Positions 21,345 through 31,769 of a DNA stretch of 64,000 nt are shown here, one piece after another. The DNA is taken from assembly GCA_947095585.1 (NCBI GenBank), contig OX352763.1, positions 43,388,010 to 43,452,009 on the forward strand, read 5' to 3'. Made by a program: the position numbers and the translations under genes. The notes beneath the pieces were generated by a model that saw only the letters and a list, made by a program, of their open reading frames with translations, was not told the DNA's origin and searched no databases. The stretch is from Nephrocerus scutellatus. Lineage: Eukaryota > Arthropoda > Insecta > Diptera > Pipunculidae. Within the stretch, counting starts at the first letter, position 1, and every line of letters starts with the position of its first letter.

Positions 21345-22390
21345 TTACCAAATCATGTGACCAATTTTTAACCCACTTCCTAAAACCCGATTTTATTAAA
21401 ACTTTGCACACATGTGTATCTCCGATGACAACACTTTCTTTTAAAAATTGAGGCCGCGGGCTCCCATACAAATTTTCACAAATTTTATCTGATTTTCTTC
21501 AAATTTTATACCCATGTGTGTCTCCGATGGACAATATATTTTGAAAAAATTCAAACAATAATCAATCGAGGGGCACTCATACAAATTTTATTAAAAAAAT
21601 GGAAGTGTGGCCACAATACGAATTTCTTTTAGGGACGCGGCCGGAATCTTCAGTAAATGTATATTAAAAACTTAACAGATTTCTCATAAGGGCTGATATT
21701 TGCAAAAACTCAAAAAACTGTCCAAGTAAACTGTCACTTCCGGTTGGCCGATTTCCGCTAAAATCTGCCTGAAAAAATTCCGAGGATTACTATACTTCCT
21801 TTTACTACCTATGTAAAAGAAAGTAAAAGTACCAGATTTTTTTTAAATTTTATACGCATGTGTATAACCGATGGACAACACTATTAGTAAAAATTTGGAA
21901 GTGATGGGGTCCCAGCGTACCCATACAAATTTTATAAAAAGAGTAACCGATTTTCTTCAAATTTAATAGGCATGTGTATATCTAATTGACAGCCCTTTTT
22001 GTAAGAATTTGGAAGTGATCGGGCCTCGGGCTCGGCGGGCTCTCATACATTTTTTTAAATTCTCTATATTAACTTCACTTGCCCGTGGGTCGTCGGTCGG
22101 TCGTCTGTCGTGGATTCTTGCGATCAATTTTTAACCCACTTCCCATGGCCCGATTTTATTGAAATTTTGCACAAATGTGTATTTCCGGAGACAACACTTT
22201 CTATTAAATTTTGAGGCCCCTCGGGCTGCGGGGTCGGGGGGCTCCCAAACAAAAATTTTAAAAAATTTACCCGATTTTCTTCAAATTTTACACACATGTG
22301 TATACCCAATAAACAATACTTTTTCGAAAATTTGGTAGTGATCGGGTCCCGGGTTCGGCCGCAAGGCCCTTATACATTTTTTAAATATCT
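21345..22390 (+). repeat. 120-bp-unit element, copies B1-B3 (partial)
   Basis: Three partial blocks. 21,345-21,605 starts with the AACCCACTTCCTAAA leader and one full unit. 21,824-22,055 has two units. 22,056-22,385 has a new left end, TAAATTCTCTATATTAACTT, then a leader with CGTCGGTCGGTCGTC and two units. CATGTGTATCTCCGATG and CCGATTTTCTTCAAATTTTA recur. The internal stretch 21,606-21,823 is unrelated. Confidence 0.7.
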
Positions 22391-23060
22391 GTACTGGCAT
22401 CAGATATTCGTCGCCCTTTATGGACTGTGTGCGGTGTGTGCTGCGCAGTCGGCTGCGCTGCATGGTTTTGGTGGTGGTGGAGAGAGAGAGAGAGAAATCT
22501 TAGCGCACGCACAAATGAACCCAGCAAATGAAACGAGACATACATGTTTTATGCTTACTTCAACTTACGTTTTTATTTACTGAATTGTATTTTTATTGAT
22601 GTCGTTTTTTTTGTTGTCGATATCAACTTACAGATAGAACAACAAGTTTTCACAATATTCTGTCATTTGGCGTTTTCATAAATTAGTTCAGAGCAGTCAA
22701 AGAGTTCTCAAGATAAATGTTCGTGTTTCTTATTTGCTCAGAGTATGAGCGTGCTCTAAGTGCTCAGAATGAAATGATCTGAGCTTTTTCAATTTTAACA
22801 TCTGATGTCAAATGTTTGTTTCGATGATTTTCTTCTACAATAAAAAAAATGGCCTAGGATCGAGGGGCTCCCATATCAATTTCTGCGATTAGAGAATTTA
22901 GATGAAAAATTTTAAAATTTTTTAAATTTTTATGGGTTGTTTTTTATATTGTACCCGATTTTCCTCAAATTTCATACACATCTCCGATTAGAATGTACTG
23001 CCTGAATACTGGCTCCCTACCTATTTTAGCAATCATATTCCACAGAATGATTTTTACATC
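22391..23060. other. No gene recognised; contains a right end of the 120-bp-unit family
   Basis: 22,893-22,960 reads TTAGAGAATTTAGATGAAAA followed by TTTTATGGGTTGTTTTT, the right-end signature of the unit family. A short GA run is at 22,482-22,496. The rest is unrecognised. Confidence 0.4.
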
Positions 23061-23430
23061 CTACTTAGGGAAAGCATTGAGTGCCCTTTCGACTGATTCA
23101 AAGAATTCTTCTTTTTCATCATCTCGGGAATCCTCTGTAGGTGCGTAAACGTTTATGAGGCTCATGTTTTTAAATTTGCACCATACGCGAAGCGTGCATA
23201 GCCGTTCATTTATTGCTTTAAAGCCGATAACGGTAGGTTTCATTCTTTTGCTGTCTAGAAACCCCACCTCGAGCATATGATGTCTTGCATGACAGCTGTA
23301 ATATATATAATATTTTTGTAAGACACCATTCCCCATCCACTTGCTGTTATGTCAGCCTTATATTTAAACAGGGTATCTTGTATCTGCTGTGCAACTCGAG
23401 CTCCATGAGAAAATTCTTAAATCGTTTAGC
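23061..23430 (-). pseudogene. RTE-type LINE endonuclease fragment
   Basis: On the minus strand: QIQDTLFKYKADITASGWG, then after a frame change HHMLEVGFLDSKRMKPTVIG, INERLCTLRVWCKF, NMSLINVYAPTEDSRDDEKE and EFFESVERA. This is the middle of an RTE/BovB apurinic endonuclease (ISERLCTLRI, INVYAPTE motifs). RT is absent. Its relation to the three other RTE copies in the window is unclear. Confidence 0.65.
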
Positions 23431-23689
23431 CGTTTTCGTTGCCGTGGTCGTCATCGTTCATCAGTGTATCCGAGGCTGATTTTGGGTTCCGTAATAATAG
23501 TTTTTTACGGGCGAGGTTATTGCCTCGCGCCAACCTTACTTTGAAGGGACTTGCCCGATCATTCAGCTTTTCCTGCATTGAAGGACAATTAACGGCGTGA
23601 TGGTTTGATTGCAATTCCACCAGTCAGAGATAGTTACGGCCACTTGCAATTCTAGAGCATTCTGTGTTATTCCCCTATTCTGCTGATGG

Positions 23690-24003
23690 CTGACAATTTT
23701 GGAGCACCGGAGTCGTGGGGGGTCTCCAAAATTTTTACAAAAAGTGTTGTCCATCGGAGATACACATGTGTATAAAATTTGAAGAAAATCGAGTAGATTT
23801 TGTAAAATCTTTGTATGGGCCCAAGGGGCCTCAAATTTTAATAGAAAGTGTTGTCTCCGGAAATACACAACAAAAATTTCAATAAAATCGGTCTTTGGGA
23901 AGTGGGTTAAAAATTGTTCGTAAGATTCCACGACTGCCGACCGATCGACCGACCGACATCCGTGCCACGGGCAAGTGAAGTTAATATAGAGAATTTAAAA
24001 ATT
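23690..24003 (-). repeat. 120-bp-unit element, copy C
   Basis: Minus orientation: units with ATACACATGTGTATAAAATT, ATTTGAAGAAAATCG and AAAAAGTGTTGTCCATCGGA, then the AAGTGGGTTAAAAATTG leader. A GACCGACC-rich tract follows, and the end is GAAGTTAATATAGAGAATTT. Confidence 0.7.
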
Positions 24004-25272
24004 ATCAAAGTTCATCGATATCCAAACATTTTTGATAAAATCGGTATTAATCGGTAATGTTATAATAATGTAAAGTAATGTCTACTATCCGAAAAATCAG
24101 TAACTCTTTGGCCGTCAGTTTATATGACACAAGTACCTCACCCGTTGACATACGAACCAAAATCTCATCAGTTCCATTTTGTTCTGTTCGATAAACGAAA
24201 TTTTTTTTTTAATTTGACTTTCCGAGAACAACATACAACTATCCATACATACATCTCGACAGTCGACAGACATTTTGTTTTATTTTTTAGGCTCCATATT
24301 GGCTGAAACGTCGAGAAAACATGTTTTCGGGATATCTTAATTTTTTTGAAATATTTACAATATTTATGTTTTTTTTTAACCGACAAAAAAAAAATAAAAA
24401 GTTCACACCATATGATATGTACTGCAGGCAGTTGCTGTAAAAATTTGCAGCACCGTCTCACAATGGAAAAATACATTTTTTGTTTATTTATGAAAACTCG
24501 GCAAAATTTTATCTTTATATACAAGTTTTGACATTGTTTGTTGTTTTGCAGTTGTTGCTGGTATGCATTGCTTCTGTTATCGTCATATCTATATATTTCT
24601 ACATTTTCGTATATGTATTCTTATTTGATTGAGAACTAGAACGATAGACGTCTTGAAATTTGAATTGATTTAGCTAGAGTGGCGAAGCTGTGGGTGAGGC
24701 GCAACACGCTAACTGGTTGCCTAAAAATCGTGATCAGACAGATTCTGTGCCATCATAGGAAAATATGTTTAGAACAAGTAAAGGTCAACAGCACTGAAAT
24801 AAAATTTAAAATTAAAAAAAGCAGACGAGTACTTGGCGTTTTGTAAATTATGATACATGGACGTATGTTGCAGCTTCATAAAGAAGAGTTTATTGATGAC
24901 GACGCCAGCGAGCCCGGCATCAAGTGCTCGAATGTACGTAAACATGACTTTGTTCTAATTCATTTGCGTTGGTTTGTAATTTTTATCATTTCTATTTTTG
25001 GTGAGAGCACAAAAGCACATTTTAAGTGGAAAATGGATCCTGGCAGACACCAATAGCGCACAACAGCGCATATTTGTTTGTGAATCTTTTTTTGAAATGT
25101 TTTTTTTGGTTTACGAATTGTAATGTATAATGCATAAGTGATTGCCTAATATTTGCGACTGAAATATACATACATTATATACATAATTGCGCTTTCACTT
25201 CTAAAGAGAATATGTATTCAAGTACTGCTCCCCAACGAAATAGTGTGCACTCGAGAGAAGTAGTACGAGTAA
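24004..25272. other. No gene recognised
   Basis: Open frames on both strands around 24,124-24,531 and 24,850-25,056 show no motif, splice context or repeat partner that I can identify. AT-rich with several poly(T) and poly(A) runs. Confidence 0.35.
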
Positions 25273-25445
25273 TCTATCTATGTATTTATGAAAACTCACA
25301 TTTACCAACCGATTTCTATGCAATTTTTAATGTATATTATTGGCAGGTGGAGGAAGGTTATAGGCCATAGTACACCAACAACGCGGTGTTAAGATGAAGG
25401 CGGGTGTTCATGCGTGCGGGTAGCGAAGTGCCCGGGCACAGCTAA
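25273..25445 (+). mobile_element. Short non-autonomous Helitron
   Basis: Starts TCTATCTATGTATTT and ends with a hairpin (GTGCCCGGGCAC) followed by GCTAA and then T, fitting a Helitron 3' end (CTRR before T). The interior GTATATTATTGGCAGGTGG is also at 43,190-43,208. No target duplication, as expected for Helitrons. Confidence 0.55.
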
Positions 25446-25885
25446 TATTAATATAAACATTAGATTATGATCTGCCAAATACACCATTTTTTTAACTAAA
25501 TGCTGAGTGTCGATTTTAACCAGTTTTTTTTTGAAAGATTTGATGTTTATGTATTTTATGGCTAATTGGGATCAATACAGACACGAATTTTGTACTCGGT
25601 TTTAGATAATATTAATTAAAGATTTTCGTTTAAAAATCATATACAACTTTAACGAAGTTTTTGAACTTAGATAGATAGATTCGTTTTATTCAGTAGGTCA
25701 TAATTTTACATGAATAATTATATTATCATAAATTTAAAATTTTTTTGTAGAGATTTAGATTAGATTGGGTTTGCATAGTGCTTGAACGCGAGTTCTGGTC
25801 AATTAGTCTACTGACATGATGCACTTTGCATATTGTATAATGTTGAATAGTCATGTTGTACATTGCATGTATCATGTATATCATG

Positions 25886-26381
25886 ATAAAAAAACAACCC
25901 ATAAAATTAAAATTTTTCTTGTAAATTCTCTAATCGGGGATACACACACACACACACACACACACTGCGTGCTCGTTTTGTGGCAAAATCATCCACCAAA
26001 TGACGCAGCGGCAGCGAACAGCGCTGCTCACAAAGCACAGAGCTCAGACTTTGCCGTGATCTGATGCGATATAGCGATATTTAAAAATTGTATATTGGGG
26101 TCCCCAAGGGGCCGATCGCTCCAAATTTTTACAAAAAGTGTTTTCCATCGAAGACACACATGTGTACAAAATTTAAAGAAAATCGGGTAAATTTTGTAAA
26201 ATATTTGTATAGGAGCCCCCCGAACCCGAGGTCTGAGGGGCCTCAAATTTTAATCCGGAAATATACATGTGTGCAAAATTTCAATAAAATCGGGCCATGG
26301 GAAGTGGGCTAAAAATTGATCAGAAAATTTGACCAGCCAGCCAGCCACGTGCACGCGAAGTTAATATAGAGAATTTAAAAA
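25886..26381 (-). repeat. 120-bp-unit element, copy D, with (CA)n and an inserted segment
   Basis: The minus-strand element runs from AACAACCCATAAAATTAAAA (right-end signature) to GAAGTTAATATAGAGAATTT. The CACATGTG core next to the right end has become a pure CA run (25,941-25,965). About 110 bp of unrelated sequence (25,966-26,080) follows. Two units and the leader with GACCAGCCAGCCAGCC are intact. Confidence 0.65.
25941..25965. repeat. (CA)n microsatellite
   Basis: About 12 uninterrupted CA units. They lie where other family members carry TACACATGTG, so slippage probably started there. Confidence 0.85.
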
Positions 26382-26609
26382 GAAGTGTACATTTTGATTG
26401 TCACTCCATAACTCGATAACGGCTCAACCGATTGCCATTACATTTTTAGGGAAGGTGCAGGGAGGAGGAGGTTGATTTTGAAATCCAAAATCGGTCCAGC
26501 CATTCTCGAGTTATGAAATTCCTGAAATGAACTCGCTCTTTCTAAAACAACAACAAATACACGTAAAATCGAAAAATTGCAAATATCTCGAAAACGGTGC
26601 GTCTGAGCG

Positions 26610-27431
26610 AAAAAATTGCCGAACAATTTTTGTACCATTCTCCAATCAACAGAAGAGTTGATTGAAAGTGTGTTCCCAAATATTGTTCAAAATTACAGGA
26701 ATCACAATTGCTTGAGAGAACGCGCAATACTGGCACCAAAAAATGTACACGTCAATTCAATCAATTATCAGATTCAAGAAAAATTTCCAGGTGCAGTGAC
26801 ATCATATAAATCTGTTGATAGCGCAATGAATGCAGATGATGCAGTGAATTATCCAATTGAATTTTTGAATTCATTGGAACCACCTGGTATGCCACCGCAT
26901 TGTTTGAATTTAAAGGTTGGCTCATCAATTATTTTACTGCGGAAATTAAATGCACCAAAACTGTGCAATGGCACAAGATTGGCAGTAAACAAATTGATGC
27001 CGAATTTAATTGAAGCCACAATATTGACCGGAACAGCGAAAGGTGAAATTGTGCTCATACCACGTATTCCACTGATTCCAACAGATATGCCATTTGAATT
27101 TAAGCGTTTGCAATTCCCAGTGCGTCTATCATCGCTATCGCCATGTCCATCAATAAGGCGCAAGGACAAACGCTTCAAATATGCGGATTAAATTTGGAGG
27201 AGCCGTGCTTTTCACATGGACAGCTATACGTTGCCTGCTCAAGAGTTGGAACTCCAAATTGTTTGTTTGTGCTCGCTTTAAATGGGCAAACGAAAAATAT
27301 TGTATATCCAAATGTTTTGGATTGACATTAATAATTTTAAAATACAATGCATTCATTTCATAAAAAAAAAATCTAGAATATTTCATTTCTTTTTTTGGTT
27401 GGTTGGAACGAAGTGCATCGGGGTTCGCTAG
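26610..27431 (+). mobile_element. Helitron 3' end with helicase C-terminus
   Basis: Carries the C-terminal part of a Rep/Pif1-like helicase. The 3' terminus has GAAGTGCATCGGGGTTCG (weak hairpin) followed by CTAG at 27,428-27,431 and T. Helitron polarity and CTAG|T agree. The 5' part is missing or unrecognised, although 26,385-26,600 has Helitron-leader-like wording (AACTCGATAACGGCTCAACC). Confidence 0.7.
26616..27325 (+). pseudogene. Helitron helicase (Pif1-like) C-terminal fragment
   Basis: The first frame (26,616-27,191) includes NHNCLRERAILAPKNVHVN, EFLNSLEPPGMPPHCLNLKV, LRKLNAPKLCNGTRLAV and ATILTGTAKGEIVLIPRI. A frameshift near 27,130 leads to the second frame with SINKAQGQTLQICGLNLEEP, CFSHGQLYVACSRVG (helicase motif VI) and NGQTKNIVY. 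This is the conserved Helitron helicase tail. The N-terminal HUH nuclease and Walker A are absent. Confidence 0.8.
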
Positions 27432-27568
27432 TATACTATATTGTAAGGCTAAATCATTTTTTATTTTTTTATTTTTTTTTTTTATTTATTTAGTCTAAGA
27501 TATAAACAGACTTAAAAAAAAACTTAAAAACTAAAATTTACATGAATTTATATTATGTAAGAAATGTA

Positions 27569-28816
27569 TTATCTAAATAGATCATTTATAAGTTTCTTAA
27601 ACGCTGATTTTGACATGGAAAAATCAATTAGATTGCAAATGGAGTTGAAAGCAACAGAACATTTAACAATCGGATCATTCAACAAAAAGTTCCTGTTGCA
27701 ATGGGTAATGTAAAAAAGGTCCCTAGTGCGCAAAGGCCTTTTAGGAGCATACAAATAAAACAAGGATAAGATATTCGGGCAATCAATGGAGTCTGTAAAT
27801 ACGTCCCTAACAAAATTTAATAAGCAAATCTCTCTTCTCGCTGAAAGTGGTTGAAGGTTGATCAATAAACATCTAGCCTTATATGAAGGATAAAAATCAC
27901 CCCAGTTTATATGCCTTAGTGCATATCTTGTAAAAGATTTTTGAACTCTCTCAATTCTAATACAATATAAATTAATATTAGAGTTCCAAATAACGCAACC
28001 ATATTCTAGAATGGAGCGCACAGTTGCAACATATATACTTTTTAAAATATAAGGATCATTAAACTCAACAGCATGTCTCTTAAGAAAAGCCAAAGATGCC
28101 CATGCTTTTGCAGATATGTATTCAATGTGCTTACTAAAAGTTAAACCACAGTCCATCATTATGCCTAAGTCACAAATTTGACTCACTTTAGGAATGGAAA
28201 TCGTTCCAAGACAATATGTATTTGAATGCTTGAGCAGGCCTCTATAAAAAGAAATTGATTTGCATTTTAAATGGTTAATACGCAAGAGATTTGTATTACA
28301 CCAATCACTAAATGTATAAAGATCTTCTTGTAGTATGTGAGAGTCCTCCAAGCTAGAAATTTTGAAAAAGTATTTAACATCATCTGCAAATAAGAGATTT
28401 TTTGATGACGTTAGATTTGTATTTATGTCATTCATAAATAAAAGAAACAAAAGAGGACCGAGATGACTGCCTTGGGGTACACCTGACAAAACCTGGAAAG
28501 ATTTCGAACAAAACTCGTTTACACAAACCAAGTTCCATCTATTACTTAGATAAGATTTTATCCAATCCAAAATTGGGGATCGAAATCCAATAGCTTTTAG
28601 TTTTAAAATTAAAAGGTTATGATTCACGGAATCAAAAGCTTTTTCAAGATCAATATAGACGCAATCCACTTGACAGTTTTCATGAAATATGACTAAATTC
28701 GATACAACTGACCGTTCCGGTAAAAATCCATGTTGTTCCTGAATTATGTGCGATTTTACGATGGAAAATAATTTATCTTTAATAATTGCCTCAAACAATT
28801 TAGGAATACTAAGCAA
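27569..28816 (-). CDS. LINE reverse transcriptase, open for 415 codons
   Basis: RT core with HGFLPERSVVSNLVIFHE, VYIDLEKAFDSVNHNLL (motif A Asp), VLSGVPQGSHLGPLLFLLF (motif B) and LLFADDVKYFF (motif C with FADD rather than YADD). Then come LRINHLKCKSISFYR, LGIMMDCGLTFSKHI and the C-terminal LLNFVRDVFT. Upstream codons continue beyond the insertion at 29,521-29,767. The long open frame suggests a relatively recent element. Part of a mobile element, not a host gene. Confidence 0.85.
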   Translation of the reverse strand: MLSIPKLFEAIIKDKLFSIVKSHIIQEQHGFLPERSVVSNLVIFHENCQVDCVYIDLEKAFDSVNHNLLILKLKAIGFRSPILDWIKSYLSNRWNLVCVNEFCSKSFQVLSGVPQGSHLGPLLFLLFMNDINTNLTSSKNLLFADDVKYFFKISSLEDSHILQEDLYTFSDWCNTNLLRINHLKCKSISFYRGLLKHSNTYCLGTISIPKVSQICDLGIMMDCGLTFSKHIEYISAKAWASLAFLKRHAVEFNDPYILKSIYVATVRSILEYGCVIWNSNINLYCIRIERVQKSFTRYALRHINWGDFYPSYKARCLLINLQPLSARREICLLNFVRDVFTDSIDCPNILSLFYLYAPKRPLRTRDLFYITHCNRNFLLNDPIVKCSVAFNSICNLIDFSMSKSAFKKLINDLFR

Positions 28817-28817
28817 T

Positions 28818-29520
28818 CCAGACGAATTAACTGAGTTAAGGAACTCAGTTAGATATTTTATTCCTCATCAGTATCTACAACGGTATCGATACACTTATAT
28901 TCAGTGACTACGCCTATTAAGATGGCAAGTATTTGATTGTTTATTTCGTGGTTTTCTCCATTTTGGTAGCAAGAATGGCCATTTCAAGCAACCGGATCGA
29001 AATGTTATAGTTTTGAGAAACAGCCGGGTAAATAGAATTTATTAGTTCTGCGGCAGATATCAAAAATCGATGTAAATTTAACATATCCATAAAACACGGC
29101 TACTAATCTACCTTTTCCAATTTTAAGTAGTGGCGACAATGTCCTCACCCCCAAATTCGTCGCTAAATGGTCGCCGAGTACCATTCTATACACCACTATT
29201 ATCTCAGCGACCCCGAAAACTATGGGATCGACACTAATATCGGTCACCCTCTCCTCTCCGTTATCGATCCCATACCCATAAAGCTGTCTTACTACATCCA
29301 TTCAACTCAGCGAACCCGAAAACCATAGAATCGACACTAATATCGGTCACCCCCCCTCAGTGATCGATCCCATCCCCCTAGAGCTGTCTTACCATCATCG
29401 TTCAACTCAGCGACCCTGAAAACTACAGAAGTTTCACTAATATCAGTCATCCCCCCTCACTTATCGACCCCATCCCCCTAGAGCTGTCTTACCATCACCA
29501 TTCAACCCAGCGACCCCGAA
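28818..29520. mobile_element. 703-bp insertion with ~100-bp tandem repeats and 24-bp flanking duplication
   Basis: Flanked by identical 24-mers at 28,794-28,817 and 29,521-29,544 (AACAATTTAGGAATACTAAG then CAAT). One end has a perfect hairpin, AACTGAGTT-AAGG-AACTCAGTT (28,829-28,850). The other end is a tandem array (29,190-29,520). No ORF with a known motif. Class unknown. Confidence 0.65.
29190..29520. repeat. ~100-bp tandem array 1
   Basis: CAGCGA word starts lie at 29,205, 29,308, 29,408 and 29,508 (periods 103, 100, 100). Each unit reads CAGCGACCCCGAAAAC, ATCGACACTAATATCGGTCA, CCCCTC, CGATCCCATCCCCCTAGAGC, TGTCTTACCATCACCATTCA. The same unit is in array 2. Confidence 0.8.
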
Positions 29521-29767
29521 AACAATTTAGGAATACTAAGCAATTTACAAATAGGTCTGTAATTTTCCACAACCGTTTTGGATCCATTCTTATGAATGGG
29601 TGAAATAGAGCTTGTTTTCCAACAGGAAAGAAACAGACCCGTCCTCAGTGACTCATTAAACATATAAGATAAAGCATGAACTAAATTTTGGCAGCAGTAC
29701 TTCAGAAAAGAGATCATGTACAATATTTTTTGTCTCTTAATTTTCGGCATAAACAATAATAAAATCG

Positions 29768-29890
29768 TTGGGCCTACCAACACGTGAACAAGCTACATAA
29801 AGCTGTCCGTAGGAGAAGCATGGACTTTGTAAATCCGGACTTTGTCGAGTATTGCGACCGATGTTTATACGGCGTCGTCCAGAAATTTTT
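29768..29890 (-). pseudogene. Helitron helicase motif VI remnant
   Basis: On the minus strand, PCFSYGQLYVACSRVGR is readable at about 29,768-29,820, homologous to the tail at 27,190-27,260. Upstream sequence is too decayed to read. The LINE at 27,455-29,767 is inserted into or truncated at this motif. Confidence 0.6.
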
Positions 29891-30054
29891 GAATTATTTC
29901 ACTGTATTAATGCCGCGTTTCATTTGCAGATTGACAATCGGTTGGCGGTCGTTTTGTAATCTCGGCAAATAGAACACCAAAACCGATTGGGGTTTGATTA
30001 TATTTTTTGTTACATGTAGTCTATTCTTGGATAATTTAACAAAACCTTTTTTTT

Positions 30055-30230
30055 TCAATATGCACTTCTTGCGCCTGGAAAACAGAAACAGAGGGAGAAA
30101 CAGGAAATAGACCATTCTCCTTTCTCTGACATTCGCACTATCGATAACATGGCAAACAAACACAAAATAAGCCTATAGAGGGCGTGTAGACCAATTGAGA
30201 GGTTAAGGTCAGTTCATAACTCTAATACTG
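30055..30230. repeat. Interspersed repeat shared with 37,385-37,550
   Basis: Shared ordered words: ATATGCACTT or GTATGCACTT, AACAGA..AGAAAC, CCATTCTC, GACATTCGCACTA or GACAATCGCACTA, GAGGGCGTGTAGA and CAATTGAGAG. Same orientation. Class unknown. Confidence 0.5.
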
Positions 30231-30360
30231 AGGTCGAAGATAAGAAATAACTCACCGTTATGGACAGATGCTATGTTCAGAAATTTATTTTGTGTTTCTA
30301 AAAGTCTCTTGATCGGATTCAATTCGAATCGAACTGGGACTGGTGGTTTTACATTATCAT

Positions 30361-30363
30361 ATA

Positions 30364-30420
<57 letters not shown>
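30361..30420. repeat. (AT)n microsatellite
   Basis: A nearly pure AT run of about 55 bp, flanked by AATTAT. Confidence 0.9.
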
Positions 30421-30422
<2 letters not shown>

Positions 30423-30524
30423 TTATTTGTTTGTATTGTAGGAGGATTAATTGGTTATTTAATTTCTAATGTTTCGTTTATTTTATCAATAAATCTTTTA
30501 ATAACTCATATGTATATATATATA

Positions 30525-31240
30525 CTAGTTGAGTGCCCGGCGTTGCACAGGTGTAAAATTTGACGCTAATATCGCTTCCAAACAGTCCCCCCTGACCCCA
30601 TCCGCATAGAGGTGTCTTACTATAACTATTTATCCCAGCGATCCTGAAAACTATGGGATCGACAGTAATATCGACACCCCTCCCCCTCTTCATCAAACCC
30701 CTAGCCGTAGAGGTGTCTTACCATCACTATTCACCGCAGCGACCACGAAAACTATAGAATCGACACTAATATCGGTAACCCCCCCCACCCCTCAGTAATC
30801 GACGCCATCCCCATAGATCTGTCTTACCATCACCATTCAACCCAGCGACCACGAAAACCATAGAATCGACACTAATATCGGTCACACCCCTCCCCACCGT
30901 TAACGATCCCATCCCCCTAGAGCTGTCTTACCATCACCATTCAACTCAGCGACCCCGAATCAACTCTAATATCGAACAGTCACCCTCTCCGGGAATATAA
31001 CTCACCCATAGGAGTGTACTACCAGCATATTCGTCTCGGTGATACCGAAAACGATGGGTCCAACCATAAAATCACCTGACACGCCTCCCCCAGCCAAAAA
31101 CCTACTACCCCCACCCCCTATGTTTGATTCCACATAGTAAATAATATGTATACCAAGTTTGGTTGAAATTGGTCAAGGCGTTCCAGAGCTAGATAGGCCC
31201 AAGTATATACATATACAAATAAATTCTCTACTTTATTTAT

Positions 31241-31244
<4 letters not shown>
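30525..31244 (-). mobile_element. Non-autonomous Helitron carrying tandem array 2
   Basis: On the minus strand the 3' end reads GCAACGCCGGGCACTCAACT then CTAG (hairpin then CTRR). The 5' end reads TCTATATAAATAAAGTAGAG with CCAATTTCAACCAAACTTGG, typical Helitron leader wording. The middle is a tandem array of about 100 bp with CAGC starts at about 30,636, 30,737, 30,843 and 30,947, plus a decayed unit near 31,034. Confidence 0.65.
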
Positions 31245-31285
<41 letters not shown>

Positions 31286-31302
31286 AGATAGATAGATAGA
31301 TA
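31240..31302. repeat. (GATA)n microsatellite
   Basis: About 15 GATA units with one interruption (AGAAGATA), directly outside the Helitron 5' end. Confidence 0.9.
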
Positions 31303-31769
31303 AATATAAATATATTACTACGGAACAGCTCCTATGGAAATTCTGGGATCTGGCCAAAAGATTTTGGTAACCAAGCCATCGTATTATTAATATTATAATA
31401 TCCATCGCATTACTTATATTCTTAGTAGCCCGGCATATATGACTGTGAAGGGTAATTTTTAGTTCAATGTAGACAAATCTTCATAGGGCACTTCCGTCAA
31501 AAACGTCTGTTTAAATTGTTTGCTTGTACAAAGGTGTCATATACTTAACATCATAAATTATTATCTAATGCAAGCTTATAAGCTTTCAGCACAAAGCATC
31601 TTAATAGCATAAAGCGTAAAAGCTTTACATACTACAAACAATTTCGAAGTGCAAAGCGTATATGCTGTCAACATAAACATTTTCAAATGCATACGGTAGA
31701 ACCTTTCAACATAATATTTCCAAAATAGTTATTATCAAAATTACTTTACATTTATTATGCCCTTTTATC
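31303..31769. other. No gene recognised
   Basis: AT-rich spacer with repeated AAGC..TTTCA and AAAGC words (31,560-31,720), possibly decayed tandem sequence. No coding motif. Confidence 0.3.

Larger units (their letters stand above)
27455..29767 (-). mobile_element. Jockey-like LINE with A-rich 3' tail, interrupted at 28,818-29,520
   Basis: The minus-strand 3' tail corresponds to the T-rich run at 27,456-27,482. The 5' truncation is near 29,767 inside a Helitron helicase motif VI (SYGQLYVACSRVGR on the minus strand at 29,768-29,812). Removing the 703-bp insertion and one copy of the 24-bp duplication restores an uninterrupted RT reading frame (ICKLLSIPKLFEAIIKDKL). Confidence 0.75.

Noticed and set aside
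22434..22583. Plus ORF with GGGGEREREI
   Set aside because: It is low complexity from a GA run, with no motif.
24168..24524. Minus ORF of 118 codons
   Set aside because: Lys/Phe-rich translation of AT-rich DNA; no domain, splice evidence or repeat partner.
30273..30563. ORF through the AT repeat (IYIYIY)
   Set aside because: Microsatellite artefact.
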